NCBI RefSeq assembly: GCF_001499965.1
Contig: NZ_LQIT01000041.1
Coordinates: forward strand, 1 to 46,568
Origin: Mycobacterium sp. GA-2829
Lineage (GTDB): Bacteria; Actinomycetota; Actinomycetes; Mycobacteriales; Mycobacteriaceae
Reading direction: 5' to 3'
Length of the DNA stretch: 46,568 nt
Shown here: positions 39,638 to 46,568 of the stretch, in pieces
How the letters are laid out: every line of letters begins with the position of its first letter
Numbering within the stretch: the stretch's first letter is position 1
The notes under the pieces: model-generated
Database searches by the model: none
What the model saw: only the letters and a program-made list of their open reading frames with translations
What the model was told of the DNA's origin: nothing
Made by a program: the position numbers and the translations under genes

Positions 39638-40312
39638 ATGCAGTTTCTGGTCGTCGACAACTATGACAGCTTCGTGTTCAACCTCGTCCAGTACCTCGGA
39701 CAGCTCGGGGTGGACGTCACGGTCTGGCGCAACGACGACGACCGCCTGCGCACCGACGCCGACATCGCCAAGGCCGCCGACGAGTTCGACGGGGTGCTGC
39801 TGAGCCCCGGCCCCGGCACCCCGGAGCGCGCGGGCGCGTCGATCCCGCTGGTGCACGCGTGCGCGGAGGCGAGCACTCCCCTGCTGGGCGTGTGCCTCGG
39901 CCACCAGGCCATCGGCGTCGCGTTCGGCGGCACCGTCGACCGCGCCCCCGAACTCCTGCACGGCAAGACCAGCGTCGTGCACCACACGAACGACGGGGTG
40001 CTGCGCGGGCTGCCGGATCCGTTCACCGCGACCCGCTACCACTCGCTGACGATCCTGCCCGACACCGTGCCCGACGAACTCGAGGTCACCGCCCGCACGC
40101 CGGGCGGCGTGATCATGGGTGTGCGGCACACCGAGCTGCCGATCCACGGCGTGCAGTTCCATCCCGAATCGATCCTCACCGAGGGCGGCCACCGCATGCT
40201 GGCCAACTGGCTCGGCTATTGCGGCAGCGCCCCGGACGAGGCGCTGGTCCGCCGCCTCGAGGACGAGGTCGCCACCACGGTCGCCGCGGCTACGACGCGA
40301 AATTCAGCGTGA
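39638..40312 (+). CDS. pabA: Glutamine amidotransferase, anthranilate/aminodeoxychorismate synthase component II
   Basis: The subunit releases ammonia from glutamine for a chorismate-using partner (TrpE or PabB) in tryptophan or folate synthesis. It has 224 residues. The catalytic triad is C86 (LGVCLGHQ), H175 and E177 (GVQFHPES), and the oxyanion segment is SPGPGTPE. The M. tuberculosis ortholog Rv0013 is named trpG. No partner gene is nearby, so sequence alone does not decide between the two names. Its 3' end overlaps the convergent pknB by 23 bases. Confidence 0.93.
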   Translation: MQFLVVDNYDSFVFNLVQYLGQLGVDVTVWRNDDDRLRTDADIAKAADEFDGVLLSPGPGTPERAGASIPLVHACAEASTPLLGVCLGHQAIGVAFGGTVDRAPELLHGKTSVVHHTNDGVLRGLPDPFTATRYHSLTILPDTVPDELEVTARTPGGVIMGVRHTELPIHGVQFHPESILTEGGHRMLANWLGYCGSAPDEALVRRLEDEVATTVAAATTRNSA

Positions 40313-42164
40313 TCCTGCTGTTGAAGTTCACACCGCTGCCCGCGGGCGGGTTCTGCCGGACGACCGCGTTGGTGCGCTGACCGCTGTTCTGCACGTCGCC
40401 GCCCTTGTCGAGCACACCGGTCCAGCCGAGTGCCCGTAGCCGGGGTTCGGCGTCGGTCCAGAACTGACCCGTCAGGTCGGGCATCACGAACTGGTTGCCG
40501 CGCGACACCTGCAGCTGGATCAGCGTGTCCACCGGCACGTTCTCCCCCGCCGTCGGGCTGGTGCCGATCACCTGGCCCGCCGGTTCGGTGCTGTCCACCT
40601 CGGCGGGCACCGAATTGCTGAATCCGGATGCGGTGAGGATCTGCTGGGCCGACTCCACCGACTGGCCGACGACCTCGGGCACGGCGCGGCTCTGCGGGCC
40701 GGAGCCGAGGATGATCGTGATCTCGTTGGTGATCGCCGAGGTCTGGTTGGCCGGCGGGTTGGTGGCCATCACCCGGTCCTTGAGTTCCGGGGTCGACGGC
40801 GAGGCCTGCTGCCGGAACCGCCCGAAGCCCGCGTCGGTGAGTTTGCGCACCGCCTCGGCGTAGGTCAGCGATTTCACGTCGGGCACTTCGCGCTGCTCGG
40901 GCCCGGTGGAGACGTTGAGGGTGATCTCCTCACCCGCGTCGACCTCGGAGTTCGCCTCCGGCGACGTGCCGATCACGTGGTCGGGCGGGACCTCGGAGTT
41001 CGGTTCCTGCTGGGTGCGCACCGCGAAGCCGGCGTTCTGCAGCTGGGCGATGGCCTCCGCGGAGACCTCACCGCGCACATCGGGCACCTGCACGGCACGG
41101 GTCTCGCCGCCGTAGGTGTTGATCGCGACGGCGACGACGACGGTCAGGATCGCGAGCACCGCGACCGCGACGATCCACCGGCCGATCGACCCGCCCCGGT
41201 TCTGCTGCGCCAGCCGCGGTTCGGGCCGCGGCATGTGGCCGATCGGTTCGGTGCGGTCGGGATGCGGTGCGGCGGCCAGCATCGAGGTGCGCTCGGCGTC
41301 GGTGAACACCTTCGGCGCCTCAGGGGCTTCCCCGCTGTGCACGCGGACCAGGTCGGCGCGCAGTTCGGCGGCCGTCTGGTAGCGGTTGTCCGGGTTCTTC
41401 GCCAGCGCCTTGAGCACCACCGCGTCGAGGTCACGCGAGACGCCCTCGTGCCGCTGCGACGGCGGCACCGGATCCTCCCGGACGTGCTGGTACGCGACGG
41501 CCACCGGCGAGTCGCCGACGAACGGCGGCTCCCCGGTCAGGATCTCGTAGAGCACACACCCGAGCGAGTACACGTCGGAGCGGGCGTCGACCTTCTCGCC
41601 GCGGGCCTGTTCCGGGGACAGGTACTGCGCGGTGCCGATGACGGCGGCGGTCTGGGTGACGCTGCTCGAGTCGGCCAGCGCGCGGGCGATGCCGAAATCC
41701 ATCACCTTCACCGCGCCGGTCTTGCTGATCATGATGTTGGCGGGTTTGACGTCGCGGTGGATGATGCCGTGCTGGTGACTGAAGTTCAGCGCCTGGCAGG
41801 CGTCGGCGATGACCTCGAGTGCCCGCTTCGGCGGCATCGGCCCCTCGGAGTGCACGATGTCGCGCAGCGTCACTCCGTCGACGTACTCCATGACGATGTA
41901 GGGCAGCGGTCCGGTCGGCGTCTCGGCCTCACCGGTGTCGTAGACCGCGACGATCGCTGGGTGGTTCAACGCGGCCGCGTTCTGCGCCTCGCGGCGGAAC
42001 CGGAGGTAGAAGCTCGGGTCGCGGGCGAGGTCGGCGCGCAGCACCTTGATCGCGACGTCGCGGTGCAGGCGCGTATCGCGGGCGAGGTGGACTTCCGACA
42101 TCCCGCCGAAGCCGAGGATCTCGCCCAGTTCGTAGCGGTCGGACAGGTGCTGTGGGGTGGTCAT
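40290..42164 (-). CDS. pknB: Serine/threonine protein kinase PknB
   Basis: PknB senses peptidoglycan fragments or lipid II and phosphorylates division and cell-wall proteins, including CwlM and MviN encoded in this window. It has 624 residues. The kinase domain has K40 (VAIK), H136-R-D138 and D156-FG, with activation-loop threonines T170 and T172. The TM helix is about 330-349. Four PASTA repeats follow to the end. ATG 42164 overlaps the pknA stop (ATGA) and matches the known N-terminus; an in-frame ATG at 42182 is possible. It is the last gene of the pstP-rodA-pbpA-pknA-pknB operon. Confidence 0.97.
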   Translation of the reverse strand: MTTPQHLSDRYELGEILGFGGMSEVHLARDTRLHRDVAIKVLRADLARDPSFYLRFRREAQNAAALNHPAIVAVYDTGEAETPTGPLPYIVMEYVDGVTLRDIVHSEGPMPPKRALEVIADACQALNFSHQHGIIHRDVKPANIMISKTGAVKVMDFGIARALADSSSVTQTAAVIGTAQYLSPEQARGEKVDARSDVYSLGCVLYEILTGEPPFVGDSPVAVAYQHVREDPVPPSQRHEGVSRDLDAVVLKALAKNPDNRYQTAAELRADLVRVHSGEAPEAPKVFTDAERTSMLAAAPHPDRTEPIGHMPRPEPRLAQQNRGGSIGRWIVAVAVLAILTVVVAVAINTYGGETRAVQVPDVRGEVSAEAIAQLQNAGFAVRTQQEPNSEVPPDHVIGTSPEANSEVDAGEEITLNVSTGPEQREVPDVKSLTYAEAVRKLTDAGFGRFRQQASPSTPELKDRVMATNPPANQTSAITNEITIILGSGPQSRAVPEVVGQSVESAQQILTASGFSNSVPAEVDSTEPAGQVIGTSPTAGENVPVDTLIQLQVSRGNQFVMPDLTGQFWTDAEPRLRALGWTGVLDKGGDVQNSGQRTNAVVRQNPPAGSGVNFNSRITLNFAS

Positions 42165-43492
42165 GTCTGTGCTCGAAGCCATGTCTGTGCTGGGGCGGAC
42201 AGCGCCCTGAGGTGCGCGGAAGCAGCAGCCGCGTCGGGACCGGCGGTCCCGTGGTTGTCTCCACGATGACCGATGACCGCAGAAGAGGTCCAATCGGGCA
42301 TCCGGTCGGGCATGGCCGCGGGTGATTCGTAGGGCGTGGTCTCGGTGATCGTGTTGGTCACCGTCGGCGGCGGCACCTCGCGGTCCTTGCGGTCCTGGGC
42401 GTTGAGGACGATCAGGATCGCGATGACGATCGCGAGCGCACCCAGCACGCCTGCCGCCCACAGCAGCGCACGCTGACCCGAGGAGAAGGTGCGCCGCGGG
42501 GGCGGCGGCCGGTGGATCGCGCCGGTGGGCCTGGCGCGGGCGGCGGTGACCGGCGCGCGTCCGGTCAGGTCGGCGGCGGCGCGGGCCTGCGCGGCCGACG
42601 GCACGGCCGCCGGCGTGGCGCGGCCGAGCGTCGGCGCCTGGTTCGGCCGCGGTGGACGCCGTCCGGAACGCACTGCGGCCACCGCGTCGGCGAACGGGCC
42701 GCCGGAGCGGTACCGCATGCCCGGGTTCTTCACGAGCGTGATCTCGATCAGCTCCCGCACATTCGGCGGCAGATCCGCGGGCAGCGGCGGCGGGGTCTCC
42801 TTGATGTGCTTCATCGCGACGGTCAACGCACCGTCGCCGGTGAACGGTCGCTTACCGGACACCGATTCGTAGCCGACGACACCGAGCGCGTACACGTCGC
42901 TGGCGGCGGTGGCATCGTGGCCGAGGGCCTGTTCGGGGGCGATGTACTGGGCGGTGCCCATCACCATGCCGGTCTGCGTCACGGGTGCGGCGTCGACGGC
43001 CTTGGCGATGCCGAAGTCGGTGAGCTTCACCTGCCCGGTCGGGGTGATGAGAATGTTGCCGGGTTTCACGTCGCGGTGCACCAGCCCCGCGGTGTGCGCG
43101 ACCTGCAGCGCGCGGCCGGTCTGCTCGAGCATGTCCAGCGCATGCCGCAGCGACAGCCGGCCGGTGCGTTTGAGCACCGAGTTCAGCGGTTCGCCGTTGA
43201 CGAGCTCCATGACGAGGTAGGCGGTGCGGCCCTCGCCGTCCATATCGGTCTCGCCGTAGTCGTACACGCTCGCGATGCCGGGGTGGTTGAGCATCGCGAC
43301 GGTGCGCGCCTCGGCGCGGAACCGTTCGACGAACTCCGGATCGGTGGAGTACTCGGCCTTGAGGACCTTGATGGCGACGCGGCGGCCCAGGCGGCTGTCC
43401 ACGGCCTCCCACACCTGACCCATACCGCCGGTGGCGATGAGCCGCTGCAGGCGGTAGCGGCCGGACAGGGTGACACCCACGCGGGCACTCAT
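42161..43492 (-). CDS. pknA: Serine/threonine protein kinase PknA
   Basis: PknA is an essential kinase controlling cell shape and division. It has 443 residues. The kinase domain has K42 (VAIK), H139-R-D141 and DFG at 159-161, with activation-loop T172 and T174. A basic, alanine- and proline-rich linker follows, then one TM helix (ALLWAAGVLGALAIVIAILI) and a short extracytoplasmic tail without PASTA repeats. ATG 43492 overlaps the pbpA stop. Confidence 0.96.
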   Translation of the reverse strand: MSARVGVTLSGRYRLQRLIATGGMGQVWEAVDSRLGRRVAIKVLKAEYSTDPEFVERFRAEARTVAMLNHPGIASVYDYGETDMDGEGRTAYLVMELVNGEPLNSVLKRTGRLSLRHALDMLEQTGRALQVAHTAGLVHRDVKPGNILITPTGQVKLTDFGIAKAVDAAPVTQTGMVMGTAQYIAPEQALGHDATAASDVYALGVVGYESVSGKRPFTGDGALTVAMKHIKETPPPLPADLPPNVRELIEITLVKNPGMRYRSGGPFADAVAAVRSGRRPPRPNQAPTLGRATPAAVPSAAQARAAADLTGRAPVTAARARPTGAIHRPPPPRRTFSSGQRALLWAAGVLGALAIVIAILIVLNAQDRKDREVPPPTVTNTITETTPYESPAAMPDRMPDWTSSAVIGHRGDNHGTAGPDAAAASAHLRALSAPAQTWLRAQT

Positions 43493-44967
43493 GAGCCCTC
43501 CCTCAGCGCGGCGGCGATGGTGGCGCGACCGATCGGCGCGGCGACCTGACCGCCGGTGGCCGACAGCCGGTTGCCACCGTTCTCGACCAGGACGGCGACG
43601 GCGACCTTGGGAGCCTGTGCGGGCGCGAACGCGATGTACCACGCGTGCGGCGGGGTGTTACGGGGATCAGACCCGTGCTCCGCAGTGCCTGTCTTCGAAG
43701 CGATCTGCACGCCGGCGATGGCTCCCTTCTGCTGCGTCTGCTGCTCGGCGCCGACCATCAGATCCGTCAGTGTAGCCGCGACCTGCGGTGACACCGCCCG
43801 GCGCTCTTCCACCGGCTCGGTCGTGGTCAGGTTAGCCAGGTCGGGTCCCCGGAGGCTGTCCACCAGGTAGGGCCGCATGGTCACCCCTTCGTTGGCGACG
43901 GTGGCAGCGACCATCGCGTTCTGCAGCGGAGTCAACGCCACGTCCCGCTGCCCGATGCTCGACATCCCCAGCGCCGCGCCGTCGATGATGGGCCCGACCG
44001 TGGACTCGGCGACCTGCAACGGGATCGGCGCGGTCGGGGTGTCGAAGCCGAAGTCGGCGGCGGTGCTCTTCAGCGCTTCGGCACCGGTGTCGAGGCCGAG
44101 CTCGACGAAGGCGGTGTTGCACGAGCGGGCGAACGCCTCGCGCAGAGGTGCGGTCGGCCCGCCCCCGCACGGCGAGCCGCCGTAGTTCTCCAGCGTCACG
44201 GTGCTGTTCGGCAGCGGCACGCGCGCGGCGGAGGTGAGCTGGGTGTCCGGGGTCGCGCCGTTCTCCAGCGCGGCGGCGGTGGTGATCACCTTGAACGTGG
44301 ACCCAGGCGGGTAGGTCTCCGAGATCGCGCGGTTGACCAGCGGATTGTCCGGGTTGTCGCGCAGCCGCTGCCACGCCGCGGTCTGCTCTTCGACGTCGTG
44401 GGTGGCCAGCAGGTTCGGGTCGTAGGACGGTGCGGACACCATCGCCAGGATCTTGCCCGTCGACGGTTCCAGCGCGACGACCGAACCCTTGCACGGATCG
44501 CCGCCGCAGCCCTGCTGCATCGCATCCCACGCGGCCTGCTGCACCCGCGGGCTGATCGTGGTGACGACGTTGCCGCCGCGCGGGTCGCGGCCGGTGAAGA
44601 AGTCGGCGAGGCGGCGGCCGAACAGCCGCTCGTCGGAGCCGTTGAGGATGGTGTCCTCGGCGCGTTCGAGGCCGACGCTCGAGTAGGTCAGCGAGTAGAA
44701 CCCGGTCACCGGGGCGTAGGCCTCCGCGTTGGGGTAGACGCGCAGGAACCGGAACCGGCCGGGCGTCGCCACTGAGTACGCGAGCAGCTGCCCGCCCGCG
44801 GTGATCTGACCGCGCTGACGTGAGTACTCGTCGAGCAGGACGCGCTGGTTGCGCGGATCGGTCCGCAAACCGTCGGCGGTGAAGACCTGGGTGATGGTGG
44901 CGTTGCCGAGCAACAGCACGATCAACACCATGATCGTGATGGCGACGCGGCGCAGTGAGGTGTTCAT
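43489..44967 (-). CDS. pbpA: Penicillin-binding protein PbpA (class B transpeptidase)
   Basis: PbpA cross-links peptidoglycan during division and works with the SEDS polymerase encoded next to it. It has 492 residues. An N-terminal TM anchor (about 8-25) precedes the dimerisation region, and the transpeptidase domain carries S223-T-F-K226, S282-C-N284 and K425-T-G427. The frame extends upstream to 45123, but ATG 44967 gives the family start and overlaps the rodA stop. Confidence 0.96.
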   Translation of the reverse strand: MNTSLRRVAITIMVLIVLLLGNATITQVFTADGLRTDPRNQRVLLDEYSRQRGQITAGGQLLAYSVATPGRFRFLRVYPNAEAYAPVTGFYSLTYSSVGLERAEDTILNGSDERLFGRRLADFFTGRDPRGGNVVTTISPRVQQAAWDAMQQGCGGDPCKGSVVALEPSTGKILAMVSAPSYDPNLLATHDVEEQTAAWQRLRDNPDNPLVNRAISETYPPGSTFKVITTAAALENGATPDTQLTSAARVPLPNSTVTLENYGGSPCGGGPTAPLREAFARSCNTAFVELGLDTGAEALKSTAADFGFDTPTAPIPLQVAESTVGPIIDGAALGMSSIGQRDVALTPLQNAMVAATVANEGVTMRPYLVDSLRGPDLANLTTTEPVEERRAVSPQVAATLTDLMVGAEQQTQQKGAIAGVQIASKTGTAEHGSDPRNTPPHAWYIAFAPAQAPKVAVAVLVENGGNRLSATGGQVAAPIGRATIAAALREGS

Positions 44968-46379
44968 ACCTTGTCGATCACCTCGGTGCTGGCGGCGGCG
45001 AGCGGCGTCTGCTGCTGCGGCGGTTTGGTGGTGATCGGCCTGCGGGCCGCGTGCGAGATGCGCAGCAGGATCGCCAGTAGCAGATAGTTGGCCAGCAGCG
45101 ACGATCCACCGTAGGACATCCACGGGGTGGTCAGACCGGTCAGCGGGATCAGCCGCGTCACTCCCCCGACGACGATGAACAGCTGGATCGCCAGCGTCGA
45201 GGCCAATCCTGCGGCGAGCAGCTTGCCGAAGCTGTCGCGTACGGCGATCGCGGTGCGCAGCCCGCGGATGACCAGGATCGTGTAGAGCATCAGGACCGCG
45301 GAGAACCCGACGAGCCCGAGTTCCTCACCCACGGCGGCGATGATGAAGTCCGTCGACGCCGCGGGCACCGTCCCCGGCTGACCGTTGCCCAGACCGGTGC
45401 CGAAGATGCCGCCGGTGGCGAAGCTGAACATCGACTGCACCATCTGGTAGCCGGCGCCCTCGGGGTCGGCGAACGGGTCCAGCCAGGTCTGCACCCGCAC
45501 CCGCACATGGCCGAAGAGGTTGTACGCCACCACGCTTCCCAGCGCGAACAGGCTCAATCCGATGGCGACCCAACTGATCCGTTCGGTCGCGACGTAGAGC
45601 AGCACCAGGAACGACGCGAACAACAGCAGCGAGGTGCCGAGGTCCTTCTCGAAGACCATCACCGCGATCGAGGCGATCCACGCCGCGAGCAGCGGGGCGA
45701 GATCGCGCGGGCGGGGCAGATCCATCCACAGGAAGTGCTTGCCCGCGCTGGTGAACAGTTCGCGCTTGTCGACCAGGACCGCCGCGAAGAAGATCAACAG
45801 CAGGATCTTCGAGAACTCCGCGGGCTGAATCGAGAAGCCCGGCAACTCGATCCAGATCTTGGCGCCGTTCTGCTCCGACATCGACGCAGGCAGCACCGCG
45901 GGGATGGCGAGCAGGATCAGACCGGACAGCCCGCACACATAGCCGTAGCGGGCCAGCATCCGGTGATCACTGAGAAACGCGATGACACAAGCGAATCCGA
46001 TGACACCGACCAGCGTCCACAGCATCTGCTGGTTGGCGGTGCCGCCGAGTCCGCGTTCGATGAGCTCACCCTGGGCCAGGTCGAGGCGGTGGATCATCAC
46101 CAGCCCGAGGCCGTTGAGCAGCGCGACGACGGGCAGCAGCAGCGGATCGGCGTAGGGCGCGTACCGGCGCACCGCGAGGTGCGCACCGCCGAACAGCGCC
46201 AGGTACCCGGCCGCGTACTGCAGCAGGTCCCAGCTGATCCCCTGTTCCTGGTTGGCCTCCACCATCAGCAGGGCGACGGTGGTGATGACCGCGGCGAAGG
46301 CCAGCAGTAGCAGCTCGGCGTTGCGCCGATTCGGCAGCGGCGGGGTGACCGTCACCGGCGACTGCGGCTGGGTGGTCAT
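44964..46379 (-). CDS. rodA: SEDS glycosyltransferase RodA
   Basis: RodA polymerises lipid II into glycan strands. Its 471 residues form about twelve TM helices. The SEDS signature includes the catalytic aspartate in VFEKDLGTSLL, and the segments GGIFGTGLGNGQPG and TDFIIAAVGEELG are typical. Both ends overlap neighbours as ATGA (pstP upstream, pbpA downstream). Confidence 0.96.
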   Translation of the reverse strand: MTTQPQSPVTVTPPLPNRRNAELLLLAFAAVITTVALLMVEANQEQGISWDLLQYAAGYLALFGGAHLAVRRYAPYADPLLLPVVALLNGLGLVMIHRLDLAQGELIERGLGGTANQQMLWTLVGVIGFACVIAFLSDHRMLARYGYVCGLSGLILLAIPAVLPASMSEQNGAKIWIELPGFSIQPAEFSKILLLIFFAAVLVDKRELFTSAGKHFLWMDLPRPRDLAPLLAAWIASIAVMVFEKDLGTSLLLFASFLVLLYVATERISWVAIGLSLFALGSVVAYNLFGHVRVRVQTWLDPFADPEGAGYQMVQSMFSFATGGIFGTGLGNGQPGTVPAASTDFIIAAVGEELGLVGFSAVLMLYTILVIRGLRTAIAVRDSFGKLLAAGLASTLAIQLFIVVGGVTRLIPLTGLTTPWMSYGGSSLLANYLLLAILLRISHAARRPITTKPPQQQTPLAAASTEVIDKV

Positions 46380-46568
46380 GACACCGCCCGGCAGGTCGTT
46401 CCCGGTTGTGGTGGCGGGGGCGGCAGTGGTGTGACGGTGGGGGACGGAGGTGGGGGCGGCGGCGCGGTGACCGTCGTGGGGGTCTCGGGCGCCGGCGAGG
46501 AACCGGGCCAGCTCGGCGGCGCTGGTGGTCGGGGCGGCCGACGGTGGGGGTGCCGGAGGTGCAGGGTT
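46376..46568 (-). CDS. pstP: PstP protein phosphatase, C-terminal tail (partial)
   Basis: Upstream of rodA on the minus strand a frame is open to the window edge and ends in TGA at 46376-46378, overlapping the rodA ATG. It encodes about 63 residues, very rich in proline and threonine, ending PQPGTTCRAVS. In mycobacteria this place belongs to PstP, the PP2C phosphatase that reverses PknA/PknB phosphorylation, whose extracytoplasmic tail is proline-rich. The catalytic domain lies outside the window. Confidence 0.8.
   Translation of the reverse strand, partial: TLHLRHPHRRPPRPPAPPSWPGSSPAPETPTTVTAPPPPPPSPTVTPLPPPPPQPGTTCRAVS

Noticed and set aside
1..46568. CRISPR array
   Set aside because: No regularly spaced direct repeats were seen. 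The repeat groups found are att cores, arm sites and the iteron-like cluster.

Overview
The window is a chromosome-origin segment from a fast-growing mycobacterium (Mycolicibacterium type). Gene order matches the known mycobacterial oriC neighbourhood: mviN-sigM-trxB-trxA-cwlM, then parB/parA/rsmG/jag/yidC/yidD/rnpA/rpmH leftward, dnaA-oriC-dnaN-gnd-recF-dciA-gyrB-gyrA rightward, two tRNA genes, cwsA/ppiA/crgA, and the pstP-rodA-pbpA-pknA-pknB operon. A gnd gene between dnaN and recF, a TTG-started dnaA and an intein-free gyrA fit fast growers better than M. tuberculosis. Identity rests on recalled protein families; no search was run.

Layout. 1-7015 (+): lipid II flippase/pseudokinase MviN (5' end outside the window), ECF sigma factor SigM with no anti-sigma gene behind it, the thioredoxin pair behind a SigH-like promoter, and CwlM, whose zinc-ligand positions are changed. 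7019-13201 (-): segregation, RNA-modification, membrane-insertion and RNase P genes, with two parS palindromes inside parA and rsmG. 13202-15803: rpmH/dnaA promoter region, dnaA, and oriC with degenerate DnaA boxes and a T/A-rich tract. 15804-25280 (+): replication and topology genes. 25339-25645: tRNA-Ile, a 34-codon ORF and tRNA-Ala.

25601-36712 is an 11.1-kb integrated element bounded by a perfect 46-bp direct repeat that rebuilds the 3' half of tRNA-Ala. It has a leftward integrase/XRE-repressor pair, a control region with paired inverted operators, and a tightly coupled rightward operon: excisionase-like HTH protein, zinc-binding small proteins, RepA-like ATPase carrying an iteron-like repeat cluster in its 3' end, HNH nuclease, large terminase, SPP1-type portal, MuF-like head protein, scaffold, a 55-aa protein, HK97-type capsid and a head-tail connector. 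It has no tail, lysis or holin genes, yet its ends, arm-type repeats and ORFs look intact. It reads as a capsid-encoding, tail-less phage satellite comparable in plan to cf-PICIs and, loosely, to phiRv1/phiRv2. This is the most interesting system in the window.

36802-46568: cwsA (-), ppiA (+), a PH-domain protein (-), crgA (-), a DUF881 protein (+), the pabA/trpG amidotransferase (+), then the kinase/cell-wall operon on the minus strand, whose genes overlap by ATGA. The growth-control genes connect functionally: PknB (with PknA) is known to phosphorylate MviN and CwlM, linking both flanks of the origin to peptidoglycan synthesis.
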